DNA of 64,000 bases. Source: Bacillota bacterium. Lineage in GTDB: Bacteria > Bacillota > Clostridia > Lachnospirales > Lachnospiraceae. Under the pieces are notes generated by a model. It saw only the letters and a program-made list of their open reading frames with translations, had not been told where the DNA came from and searched no databases. Made by a program: the position numbers and the translations under genes. Shown here one piece after another: positions 27,048 to 35,392 of the stretch (the stretch's first letter is position 1; every line of letters starts with the position of its first letter). The stretch lies in contig JAEZUM010000058.1 in assembly GCA_023421075.1 (NCBI GenBank), positions 35,097-99,096 on the forward strand, written 5' to 3'.

Positions 27048-27953
27048 ATGATAAAGCGTTTTTTAGATTATGTTGAGATAAGGACGAAAATAACCAGTAC
27101 CTTTGCATTTTTGATTACGATTGCTCTGTTGGTATATATGGGGCAGCCAATCAAATGGGGTCTTACGTTATTATTCTTTGCTTCTATGTTTCTGTTTGAT
27201 TTGACGACGACAGCCATCAATAATTATATTGATACGAAGAATAATCATCAGATCCTTCCGTTCCGACGTAGAACAGCACTCATAATTATCTATGTATTGT
27301 TCACGGTCAGTGCAGTTTTAGGATTATTGCTTGCAGCTCGGACAGATATTGTTATCTTTCTGGTTGGCGGTTTATGCTTTTTATGCGGTGTGTTTTATAC
27401 CTACGGACCGGTGCCGATTTCCAGACAGCCTTTGGGAGAAGTACTATCAGGAGCCTTTTATGGTTTGTTAATACCGTTTATTATCCTGTACATTAATCTT
27501 CCGGCCGGTACTTTTTTAGACTTGAATGTTAATTTAAAAACAATATCCCTGGATTTGCAAGTAGTACCAATATTATCATTGCTGCTATTTGCCGTAGCAC
27601 CCTTTGGTACGACTGCGAATATTATGCTTGCCAATAACATCTGTGATTTGGAGAAGGATATCGCGGTGAAGCGTCATACCTTACCGTATTATATAGGGAA
27701 AAAAGCACTATATCTTTTTGCTGCGCTTTATTATATAACCTACTTTGCAACGATTGTTATGGTGATTGTGGGAATTCTTTCCCCGATCTGTCTGTTATCA
27801 TTGATTACAATTATTCCGGTACAGAAAAATATTAATGTTTTCTTCAGGAAGCAGGATAAGGCAACCACCTTCCTGATGGCAATTAAGAATTATATCCTGA
27901 TCATGGGTGTTAATTCTCTTATGATTTTTATCAGTGCCTTCGTGGCATTGTAA
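27048..27953 (+). CDS. UbiA-family prenyltransferase (DmkA/MenA-like)
   Basis: 301 residues with eight or nine membrane segments. The two Asp-rich motifs of UbiA enzymes are present: INNYIDTKNNH near residue 55 and ANNICDLEKDIAVKRHTLPY near residue 195. The family joins a polyprenyl chain to an aromatic acid; with the upstream synthase it would make a demethylmenaquinone-like quinone. ATG 27048 is chosen because GAGGGAG lies just before it; an upstream in-frame ATG at 26979 lacks one. It lies 132 bases after the synthase gene and 79 before the flavin lipoprotein gene. No other quinone-synthesis gene is in the window. Confidence 0.83.
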   Translation: MIKRFLDYVEIRTKITSTFAFLITIALLVYMGQPIKWGLTLLFFASMFLFDLTTTAINNYIDTKNNHQILPFRRRTALIIIYVLFTVSAVLGLLLAARTDIVIFLVGGLCFLCGVFYTYGPVPISRQPLGEVLSGAFYGLLIPFIILYINLPAGTFLDLNVNLKTISLDLQVVPILSLLLFAVAPFGTTANIMLANNICDLEKDIAVKRHTLPYYIGKKALYLFAALYYITYFATIVMVIVGILSPICLLSLITIIPVQKNINVFFRKQDKATTFLMAIKNYILIMGVNSLMIFISAFVAL

Positions 27954-28032
27954 TTCGATATTCATTCCATTACTCATGGAATTAATATAAATGTTACTCA
28001 TTATAATTTAACTCATTATGGAGGAAAGAACT

Positions 28033-29130
28033 ATGAAGAAGATTTTAGCGATGTTACTTACATTAGTAATGGTAATGTCACTGTTCGTTGCATGTGGTTC
28101 CAAGACAGAAGAAGCAACAACAGAGCCTACAGCAGCACCCGCAGCAACCGAAGCACCTGCAGCAACCGAGGCACCCGCAGCAACCGAAGCACCTGCAGCA
28201 ACCGCAGCTGCTGCTAAGACAGGTCTTGCAGTTACTACATCTATTGCAAAGAGCAAGGATGCTGGTGAAGAGGATGGTTTAGCACAGGTTGATTCCGTTG
28301 TTGTAGCAGTTTTAGTTGGCGCAGATGGCAAGATCTTAGATTGCAAGCTTGATACAGCTCAGACTAAGATGAACTTCTCCAAGGAAGGTAAGCTTGTAAC
28401 TGATATCGCAACTACTTTCAAATCTAAGCAGGAGCTTGGTGCTGATTACGGTATGGCTAAGGCTTCCAGCATCGGCAAAGAGTGGTTCGAGCAGGCAGAT
28501 GCTTTTGCAGCTTATGTAGTTGGCAAGACGATTGATGAAGTTAAGGGTATGGCTTTAACAGAAGGCGTTCCTGCTGATGCTGATTTAGCAGCTTCCGTAA
28601 CAGTACATGTTACTGACTATATCGCAACTCTTGAGAAGGCTGTTGCGAATGCTCAGGAATTAGGCGCAGTAGAAGGCGATCAGTTAGGCCTTGGCGTATC
28701 TACTGATATGGCTAAGTCCAAAGATGCTAGTGCAGAAGGCGACGGCTTAGCACAGGCTTATTCTTACTACATAGCTACAACCTTCAATGCAGAAGGCAAG
28801 ATCTCCAGCTGTGTAATCGATGCTTCCCAGGGTAATGTTAACTTCACTACCGCTGGTGTTATCACTTCTGATTTAGCAGCAGCTCCTCAGACCAAGCAGG
28901 AATTAAAAGAGGCTTATGGTATGAAGAAGGCTTCCGCTATCGGTAAAGAGTGGTATGAGCAGGCTAACGCATTTGCAACTTATGTTGTTGGCAAGACTGT
29001 AGATGAAGTTAAGGGTATCGCTTTAACAGAGGGCAAGCCTGCAGATGCAGATTTAGCAGCTTCTGTAACAGTTCATGTTAATGCTTTCGTAGCTGATATC
29101 GAGAAGGCAGCAGCTAGCGCAGCGAAATAA
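28033..29130 (+). CDS. Lipoprotein with two FMN-binding-type repeats (PplA-like)
   Basis: 365 residues. Signal peptide with lipobox ending at Cys21, then a Thr/Pro/Ala linker made of TEAPAA repeats (31-57). Two homologous domains follow, about 62-205 and 217-358, each containing KEW(F/Y)EQA-AFA-YVVGKT-DEVKG and ending PADADLAASVTVHV. The DLAASVT in each (184-190, 340-346) loosely fits the ApbE target rule, with Thr190 and Thr346 as candidate FMN sites; Val replaces the usual Ala. Predicted role: an outer-membrane-face electron shuttle tethered to the cell surface. ApbE is the next gene. ATG 28033 has GGAGGAAA upstream. The layout matches Listeria PplA; orthology is not proven. Confidence 0.78.
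   Translation: MKKILAMLLTLVMVMSLFVACGSKTEEATTEPTAAPAATEAPAATEAPAATEAPAATAAAAKTGLAVTTSIAKSKDAGEEDGLAQVDSVVVAVLVGADGKILDCKLDTAQTKMNFSKEGKLVTDIATTFKSKQELGADYGMAKASSIGKEWFEQADAFAAYVVGKTIDEVKGMALTEGVPADADLAASVTVHVTDYIATLEKAVANAQELGAVEGDQLGLGVSTDMAKSKDASAEGDGLAQAYSYYIATTFNAEGKISSCVIDASQGNVNFTTAGVITSDLAAAPQTKQELKEAYGMKKASAIGKEWYEQANAFATYVVGKTVDEVKGIALTEGKPADADLAASVTVHVNAFVADIEKAAASAAK
28135..28206 (+). repeat. 18-bp tandem repeats coding a TEAPAA linker
   Basis: About four copies of GCACCYGCAGCAACCGAR, differing by third-position changes. They code the flexible tether of the flavin lipoprotein, so copy number may vary between strains. Confidence 0.8.
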
Positions 29131-29193
29131 TTGCTAGAAAGATTGACTGACAGACAACAGATTTCTTACTAGGTGAGAAGTTAGTTGTTATAT

Positions 29194-29244
29194 AATAAGG
29201 CTGTTGCAAAACATTGAACAGTAATGTTTCGCAGCAGCCTTATT
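29194..29244 (+). other. Very stable hairpin between the flavin lipoprotein and apbE genes
   Basis: Arms 29194-29215 and 29223-29244 (22 positions, one mismatch and one G-T pair) around a 7-base loop. AATAAGGCTGTTGC faces GCAGCAGCCTTATT. The sequence after it is GATTAAATG, with no good T-run, so it may partly terminate or protect the upstream mRNA, giving more lipoprotein than ApbE. Confidence 0.7.
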
Positions 29245-29285
29245 GATTAAATGTTTGACCTTTTAGAATGATATGAGGTGACGCT

Positions 29286-30395
29286 TTGAAACGCAAAATA
29301 TTGGTTTTATTAATAATATCGGTATTATTGATTAATTCGACAGCCTGTAAGAAGGAGCCTGAAGTCAATCGTTATCAGGCACAATTTTTAGAACTCTTCG
29401 ATACGGTCACTACCATCGTTGGGTATGCTGAGAATAAAGAAGTATTTTCTGAATTTGCACAATCTGTTTATGATGACCTAAAGGTGTATCATGAGCTTTA
29501 TGATAAATATCACGATTATGAAGGTATTAATAATATAAAGACGATCAACGACAAGGCGGGGATTGCCCCGGTAGTGGTTGATCAGAAAATTATCGATATG
29601 CTACTATTTAGTCAAGAAGCCTACGAGCTATCGGATGGTATGGTGAATGTAGCCTTTGGTGCAGTTCTAGAGGTCTGGCATGATTACCGGGAGGCCGGAA
29701 CCGATGACCCGGATAATGCCGAGTTTCCACCGATGGAGCTGCTGCAGGATCGGGCGAAGCATACGGACATGAGTAAGGTAATCATCGATGAAGCAGCATC
29801 TACTGTGTATCTAATGGATCCGGAGATGAGTCTGGATGTCGGAGCGATTGCAAAGGGCTATGCAACAGAGCAGGTAGTCAGACTGGCTGCGGAGAGAGGT
29901 TATACCAATGGACTCCTTAGTGTTGGAGGAAATGTTCGCGCAATCGGAAGGAAAGGTTATAACATCTTAGCCGATCAGGACGAAGGAAAAGGAATCGGAG
30001 TAGAGGATTCCTGGAATGTCGGTATTCAGAACCCGGAGAAGGAAAGTGAGGATAATTATCTCTATATCTTGAATTTAGAAGACTTATCTCTTGTTTCCAG
30101 CGGTGATTATGAAAGATATTATACTGTGGATGGAGTGGAGTACCACCACATTATTGATCCGTCCACCCTGATGCCGGCAGAGTATTTTACAGCAGTATCA
30201 ATCGTAACGGAGAGTTCAGGTCTTGCAGATGCACTATCCACTGCGATATTTAATCTGCCATATGAAAAAGGTCTCCAATTGATTGAAGACCTTGAGGGTA
30301 CGGAAGCCTTATGGGTTATGAGTGATGGTAGTAAACGCTTTAGCAGTGGCTTTGAGGCAATGATAAAGCAAAAGGACGATGCTGACAAGGAATAA
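29286..30395 (+). CDS. apbE: ApbE-type FAD:protein FMN transferase, lipoprotein
   Basis: 369 residues. Lipoprotein signal with Cys21 (INSTACKK). Family motifs: SVGGNVRAIGRK, YEVQ-type strand region, HIIDPSTLMPA and the metal-binding LADALSTAIFNL. The enzyme takes FAD and attaches FMN to Thr of exported proteins, outside the membrane. Start is TTG 29286, supported by GAGGTG just upstream. It follows the two-repeat flavin lipoprotein and the NDH-2 fusion, which both carry candidate acceptor sites. It corresponds to FmnB in the Listeria system. It ends only 12 bases from a convergent gene, with no visible terminator. Confidence 0.88.
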   Translation: MKRKILVLLIISVLLINSTACKKEPEVNRYQAQFLELFDTVTTIVGYAENKEVFSEFAQSVYDDLKVYHELYDKYHDYEGINNIKTINDKAGIAPVVVDQKIIDMLLFSQEAYELSDGMVNVAFGAVLEVWHDYREAGTDDPDNAEFPPMELLQDRAKHTDMSKVIIDEAASTVYLMDPEMSLDVGAIAKGYATEQVVRLAAERGYTNGLLSVGGNVRAIGRKGYNILADQDEGKGIGVEDSWNVGIQNPEKESEDNYLYILNLEDLSLVSSGDYERYYTVDGVEYHHIIDPSTLMPAEYFTAVSIVTESSGLADALSTAIFNLPYEKGLQLIEDLEGTEALWVMSDGSKRFSSGFEAMIKQKDDADKE

Positions 30396-30407
30396 ATTAG
30401 GATGTCG

Positions 30408-30827
30408 TTAACTGCGGAATAATCGGAGGATCAGATAACTGAGGAATGCGGTTGCACCACTGACAGTACTACCCCAGACCAAATCAATCAGTGTGATCGT
30501 AACCGGCCAGTCCTTTACGGTTGCTAAGTTCGTTAGATCATAAGTAGCATAGGTAATCAGTCCGAAGAACATTCCCATCCAAAGCGCATATTGCCAGCTT
30601 TCTTTCCTTAATGCCGGATGGATCACAAAGACCAAAAGTCCTATGATAAATAGCACGTAGAAGAGGAAGGCTGCCAGAAGGTTTACCTTTGGAGCCATCA
30701 GATATCCCAGGTACTTGCTATATAGTGACTTCGCAATCAATGTTAGCCAAACCATGTCAATGATCAGAAAAACGCCGAGGGATATAAAATAATTACGAAT
30801 ATTGTGGAGCGTAAAAACAGTATTCAT
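30408..30827 (-). CDS. DUF2177-family membrane protein
   Basis: 139 residues with four membrane segments: FISLGVFLIIDMVWLTLIAK, NLLAAFLFYVLFIIGLLVFV, ALWMGMFFGLITYATYDLTN and LIDLVWGSTVSGATAFLSYL. The IDMVWL and TYATYDLTNLAT motifs fit DUF2177. AGGAGGAATC precedes the ATG. Function unknown. It is 29 bases downstream of a DUF1295 gene on the same strand, so the pair is likely cotranscribed. Confidence 0.78.
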   Translation of the reverse strand: MNTVFTLHNIRNYFISLGVFLIIDMVWLTLIAKSLYSKYLGYLMAPKVNLLAAFLFYVLFIIGLLVFVIHPALRKESWQYALWMGMFFGLITYATYDLTNLATVKDWPVTITLIDLVWGSTVSGATAFLSYLILRLFRS

Positions 30828-30856
30828 TGCGATTCCTCCTTAGTAATAAATATCAC

Positions 30857-31618
30857 TTATATTATCTTTTTGGGAAACCAGGGAAAGAATTTGTTGGTCC
30901 GGCCGGCATATTCGTGAAACCCTGGTTTCTTTTGCATTGATTTTTCGAGTAGAGGTACCCCGGACACATATAACAGTAATAAGGTGATGACAATCGGACT
31001 CAGTATGGTCCAGACCGGAGCACCGGAGACCAAGGCAATGAAGAAGATACCCCACCACATCACTGCTTCACCGAAATAGTTGGGATGGCGGGTAAGACTC
31101 CATAGCCCTGTTGTCATGAGCTTGCCCTTATTGTTATTATCCCTTAAGAACAACCGAAGCTGATAATCACCGACAGCTTCGAAGAAGAAGCCAATTATCC
31201 ATATTAGTACACCGGGTATCAGTAGTATGGGTTCTGCCTCTTCACCCTGATAAGCGGTATAGATCACGCTAAGTGAGATCAGATACAGGAAGAAGCCTTG
31301 CAGCATATATACCTGTAGAAATGCTCTGGGGATCACCCATTTACCCCAGGCTCTACGGAAGGCAACGTATCGGAAGTCTTCGCCTTTGCCCAGATTGCGC
31401 TTTGCAATATGGTAGAATAGGCGAAGTCCCCAGATGGAGATGAGCAGGGTCATAATGATTTGGCCGACTACTACGGAGGAGTCCCACCAGTAGGTGAACC
31501 ATGCAACGACAACAAAACCAATTCCCCATCCGATATCGACGATGGAATTATTCTTCATAATGGTTCCGACGAGAAAAAACAAACTAAAATAGATAAAAAT
31601 CAGTAATATAATGTCCAT
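30857..31618 (-). CDS. DUF1295-family membrane protein (steroid 5-alpha-reductase/ICMT-like)
   Basis: 253 residues, about six membrane segments. The C-terminal motif LTRHPNYFGEAVMWWGIFF is the cofactor-binding signature shared by DUF1295, steroid 5-alpha reductases and isoprenylcysteine methyltransferases. These act on lipid substrates in the membrane. The bacterial role is not settled. GGAGG precedes the ATG. Cotranscribed with the DUF2177 gene, a pairing that suggests lipid or isoprenoid modification; its closeness to the quinone locus is notable but may be chance. Confidence 0.8.
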   Translation of the reverse strand: MDIILLIFIYFSLFFLVGTIMKNNSIVDIGWGIGFVVVAWFTYWWDSSVVVGQIIMTLLISIWGLRLFYHIAKRNLGKGEDFRYVAFRRAWGKWVIPRAFLQVYMLQGFFLYLISLSVIYTAYQGEEAEPILLIPGVLIWIIGFFFEAVGDYQLRLFLRDNNNKGKLMTTGLWSLTRHPNYFGEAVMWWGIFFIALVSGAPVWTILSPIVITLLLLYVSGVPLLEKSMQKKPGFHEYAGRTNKFFPWFPKKII

Positions 31619-31670
31619 TCTTAATCCTCCATTCTACCGCAGAGCTGTATTTGTCTGCAGTACAAATTCT

Positions 31671-33476
31671 CTATTCCTTCGTAAAGCAGACAGCAACACA
31701 GCCGGGTCCGGAATGAATTGCAACAATAGAGGAGATCTCAGCGATAAACTCCGGCTTCTTGCCAATCAGTCTCGTCAATTCGTTGTTGTATTCCATTGCT
31801 AACGAAAGATTATCGGCATGTACAATGCTATAATCCTTAATGCCCCCATCTCGTAGCGCTTTTTCTATCAGCTGGTAGATCTTTTTCGTAATACCCCGTT
31901 TGCTGAAAGCCGCACCAAACGCAGCTCCCTTTCCATCCGTATCCAGAGTCATGATGGGTCTCAGACCCAGCTTCATTCCTAGCTTTCCAACGGTATTCGG
32001 AACACGACCGCTGCGAATTGCGTATTCCAAGGTGTTCAGACAGACGTAGATTTTCGTGTCAGGGATTCGTTTCTCAAGTTCCTCTACAATTTCAGAATGA
32101 GTGTGCCCTGCCATCAACAATTCTGCAGCCGCCTTAACCAATAGACCCTGTGCTCCCGAATTTAACTTACTGTCGAGGACGGTGATTGACTTTCCATCTG
32201 ACTCAAGCTCCTTTGCTGCAGTAAGAACCGTTTGATAAGTTCCGCTGAGTTTAGCGGATACGGAGATAAAGATTAAGGATTCGTAGGAATCCAACAGATT
32301 CTCAAGGAAGGCCTTCGTTCTGCCCGGTTGGGGTTGCGAACTGGTCGGATAGGAAGACAACTTCCCGATTGCCGGAAATAGCTGCTTTAACTGAATGGTT
32401 CGCTTATCCAAATAGATCGAGTCTTCCATCAGCAGGCCGAGGGGAAGGGTATGAATCTGATGCTCCAGCTTATATTCCTCGGGAAGGTCTGCTATAGAAT
32501 CGGTTACAATGGCAATCTTACTTTGTTGATGGGACTTCACGCTGTTTTGAAGATTCATATCATCTACCTTCTGTTCGATAAAGGTACCATAGAGCTTCAT
32601 CGTATCTGCAACCTGCTCCGGATAATCGGTATGAATATGTATTCGAAGCTTATTACCCTGAGAAGATACAATCAAGGAATCACCGAATTTATGCAGGAGG
32701 GATTTGATGTGATGATCAAGCTTATCGTTTGACTCCTTCTCGTACTTATTCGATAATTCCATAAATAATTCAGTGCAGTATCGGTAATGATCAACAGGCT
32801 CCTCGGAAATGGCAAGCTCTGCTTCCGCCCAAGGAGTAATGATCTCCGGTTCGGCTCCGGTGAAATAACGATTGATACCGTTTAGAAAACGAACAAAGCC
32901 TTCCGCTCCGGAATCAACTACATTATGCTTCTTCAAGATGTCCAATTGAGTTGCAGTTCTTTGTAAGGATACTCCTGCGGTTTGATAGGCATCCTTCAAA
33001 AGTTCGGAGAAATTGTCATATTGCTCGTGATTATGATACAGGAAAGCAGCCCAATCCTTGATTACACTTATCATGGTTCCTTCTACCGGATTATCGATTG
33101 CTTGATAGAGGTACTTGACTGCCCGATGAGCGATGTTGGAAAAGTCCTTTATGGTTACCACATCAAATACATTGCTTTCTTGTGCAAGACCTTTGATATA
33201 GGAGGCAAATAAGATACCGGAATTGCCTCTGGCATGAGCTAGTCCGGATTCTGACATATTGCGGATGACGGAATGGAAGGCCTGCTCCTGTTGCGTGTTT
33301 TCAACCATGGCCTTCATAGTAGTAGAAAGATTTGTACCGGTATCACCGTCTGCGACCGGAAAAAGATTGATTGAATTAAGGTGCTTTTTATTTGACTGAA
33401 CTTCCTGTGCCCCCAGATAAAACCATTTTAAAATATCGTTTCCATCAATAACACGTTGTGCCAGGGAATCTACCAT
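31671..33476 (-). CDS. DhaL-DegV fusion (fatty acid kinase FakA/FakB-like)
   Basis: 601 residues. Residues 1-190 form a DhaL-type kinase domain with the Mg-binding motif FPVADGDTGTNLSTTM and HARGNSGILF. A middle region (about 210-310) resembles the FakA central domain. From 320 a DegV/FakB lipid-binding domain follows: IAIVTDSIADLP, TSSQPQPG, FISVSAKLSGTYQT, VLDSKLNSGAQG. In most species FakA and FakB are separate; together they bind and phosphorylate fatty acids for phospholipid synthesis. Start ATG 33476 was chosen because AAGGAG is 9 bases upstream; earlier ATGs lack one. It is a single gene divergent from an Lrp regulator. Confidence 0.83.
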   Translation of the reverse strand: MVDSLAQRVIDGNDILKWFYLGAQEVQSNKKHLNSINLFPVADGDTGTNLSTTMKAMVENTQQEQAFHSVIRNMSESGLAHARGNSGILFASYIKGLAQESNVFDVVTIKDFSNIAHRAVKYLYQAIDNPVEGTMISVIKDWAAFLYHNHEQYDNFSELLKDAYQTAGVSLQRTATQLDILKKHNVVDSGAEGFVRFLNGINRYFTGAEPEIITPWAEAELAISEEPVDHYRYCTELFMELSNKYEKESNDKLDHHIKSLLHKFGDSLIVSSQGNKLRIHIHTDYPEQVADTMKLYGTFIEQKVDDMNLQNSVKSHQQSKIAIVTDSIADLPEEYKLEHQIHTLPLGLLMEDSIYLDKRTIQLKQLFPAIGKLSSYPTSSQPQPGRTKAFLENLLDSYESLIFISVSAKLSGTYQTVLTAAKELESDGKSITVLDSKLNSGAQGLLVKAAAELLMAGHTHSEIVEELEKRIPDTKIYVCLNTLEYAIRSGRVPNTVGKLGMKLGLRPIMTLDTDGKGAAFGAAFSKRGITKKIYQLIEKALRDGGIKDYSIVHADNLSLAMEYNNELTRLIGKKPEFIAEISSIVAIHSGPGCVAVCFTKE

Positions 33477-33730
33477 AAGCATTTTCTCCTTCATGTAAAT
33501 AGTAATAGTTACTGTTATTAAATAGAATAACATACAATTAAATTATTTACAAGTATTTTGATATGAATATGAATTAATCTTATTCTTGCAATTAATTGGT
33601 TGAAGGGTTAGAATTAGGTATTAATATACATTTTAGATGGTAGTATACGATTGAAAAATCATTTATTTACAATCGGTTATTATGCTCTGCCGCTCAGGTT
33701 TGTAGGATTGCGGCAAATTGGAGGTATAGT

Positions 33731-34198
33731 GTGGATCATATTGATAAGCAACTATTGATTATGCTGCAGGAGAACGCCAGGGTGCCGCTAAAGCAGTTAG
33801 CAGAGAAGGTTTATTTATCCTCGCCGGCGGTTGCGGCAAGAATTTCGCGTTTAGAAAAGCAGGGAATTATTAAAGGATATCATACGGATATTGATTGGTT
33901 AAAGCTGGGACATCATATAACCGCCTTTATTAATCTAGAGGTTGCTCCCAACCAAAAGTCGGAATTCTATCCGTTTATCAAGGCTTGCCCTAATGTAATG
34001 GAGTGCAATTGTGTTACCGGTAACTTTTCCATGCTGATTAAGGTGTGCTTCAAAAGTACAATGGATCTGGATGCTTTTATCGGAGAGGTTCAAAAGTTTG
34101 GAAAGACAAGCACTCAGATTGTTTTCTCCACAGCCGTTGAACATCGAGGTATTCAGGTTTTAGCGAATCAGGAGAATGATAATATAGACATATTATAA
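33731..34198 (+). CDS. Lrp/AsnC-family transcriptional regulator
   Basis: 155 residues: N-terminal winged HTH (MDHIDKQLLIMLQENARVPL, LAEKVYLSSPAVAARISRLE) and C-terminal RAM ligand domain (AFINLEVAPNQ; NVMECNCVTGNFSMLIKV). Such proteins sense amino acids and control their metabolism. Start is GTG 33731 with GGAGGT upstream. It is followed after 21 bases by an ArsR-type gene, so the two regulators are probably cotranscribed. Target genes cannot be told; the DhaL-DegV gene is divergent from it. Confidence 0.88.
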   Translation: MDHIDKQLLIMLQENARVPLKQLAEKVYLSSPAVAARISRLEKQGIIKGYHTDIDWLKLGHHITAFINLEVAPNQKSEFYPFIKACPNVMECNCVTGNFSMLIKVCFKSTMDLDAFIGEVQKFGKTSTQIVFSTAVEHRGIQVLANQENDNIDIL

Positions 34199-34219
34199 CA
34201 GAATTCGAGGAAATAATCC

Positions 34220-35143
34220 ATGATACAAACTATCAAGATGAATTTAGATGATGTGGAGCACTTGGCGTCCGTGTCGAAAGCATTGTCTTCTGAGACACGG
34301 ATTGAAATACTTCGTCAACTCCGGCACAAGGATTTGAATGTGAACGAGATTGCAGAGCTGTTAGATATTCCGGCATCCTCGTCTGCAGCACATGTCAAAG
34401 TATTGGAAGAAGCCGGTATGATTAAGACCTCGCTGCAGCCCGGAATACGAGGATCGATGAAGCTGTGTCACATCATACTTGATCATATCTATGTAGAGAT
34501 GAATACAACTAAGAACCTGGAGCAGGAGGAGGAGGTCATCAAAATGCCCATAGGCAGTTTTGTTGACTACAAAATTGAGCCTACCTGTGGTATTGCAAGT
34601 ATAAAAGGACCGATCGGAACGGAGGATGATCCTAGATGCTTCTACCTTCCGGAACGAATCGAGGCTCAGCTAATCTGGTTGGGGCATGGATATTTGGAGT
34701 ATCGTTTTCCGACAAATTCAATGACAGATAAGCAGGTTCAGAGACTGGAGCTTTCGATGGAATTATGTTCGGAGGATCATGAGTTTAATATGAATTATCC
34801 TTCGGATATAACCTTGTGGGTGAATGATTTGGAGGTGGGAACCTGGAGCTGTCAGAGTGATTACGGTGGTAGAAGGGGGAAGCTTAACCCGGACTGGTGG
34901 CCGGATAAGAATACTCAGTATGGGATCCTCAAAACCTGGAGTATCACAGAGCAGGACTGCTTTTTGGATGAAGAGAAGACCTTTGAACGTGGCTTAAAGG
35001 AATTTAATCTCGCAAAGAAGGATTATATTGCGGTTCGCATCGGAGTAAAAGGGGATGCCAGGAACAAAGGCGGTATGAATTTGTTTGGGGAAAGCTTTGG
35101 TGATTATCCACAAAATATTATTATGAAAATCGTGTTTAAATAA
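34220..35143 (+). CDS. ArsR-type HTH regulator with large C-terminal domain
   Basis: 307 residues. Residues 10-85 are an ArsR winged HTH (VSKALSSETRIEILRQLRHK, NVNEIAELLDIPASSSAAHV). The C-terminal 190 residues form a beta-rich domain (LIWLGHGYLEYRFPTN; ITLWVNDLEVGTWSC; GGRRGKLNPDWWPD) that I recognise as recurring in clostridial ArsR-like proteins but cannot name; it may bind a carbohydrate or other ligand. No Cys pair typical of metal sensing is evident in the HTH. It stands between Lrp and the galactose operon, so a link with galactose use is possible but not shown. Confidence 0.75.
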   Translation: MIQTIKMNLDDVEHLASVSKALSSETRIEILRQLRHKDLNVNEIAELLDIPASSSAAHVKVLEEAGMIKTSLQPGIRGSMKLCHIILDHIYVEMNTTKNLEQEEEVIKMPIGSFVDYKIEPTCGIASIKGPIGTEDDPRCFYLPERIEAQLIWLGHGYLEYRFPTNSMTDKQVQRLELSMELCSEDHEFNMNYPSDITLWVNDLEVGTWSCQSDYGGRRGKLNPDWWPDKNTQYGILKTWSITEQDCFLDEEKTFERGLKEFNLAKKDYIAVRIGVKGDARNKGGMNLFGESFGDYPQNIIMKIVFK

Positions 35144-35162
35144 GCTCGTAATTGATAAGAAT

Positions 35163-35187
35163 CCTCTTTACAAACCTTGTGGAGAGG
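35163..35187 (+). terminator. Hairpin after the ArsR-type gene
   Basis: CCTCTTTACAA pairs with TTGTGGAGAGG around ACC (two G-T pairs). A weak T-tract follows, so termination is plausible but unsure. In the rest of 35188-35392 I see AT-rich dyads (GTTATATAAC, TTTGTAACAAA) that may be galactose operators. Confidence 0.4.
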
Positions 35188-35392
35188 AGTATTATATAAT
35201 CAAACAAACAAAAATCGTGTTATATAACAGGATTCATGTAACTAATTAACGGATGATAATTGGTACTAAGTAAAGGTGTAGCAATTATAAGGGAGAAGAT
35301 GAATTAGACACTGCAGTTATTCTGGTGTAGTGGTTTGTAACAAATTATGAAACATAGTTACCTATATAATAAGTGATAAAGGAGAATGGAAG

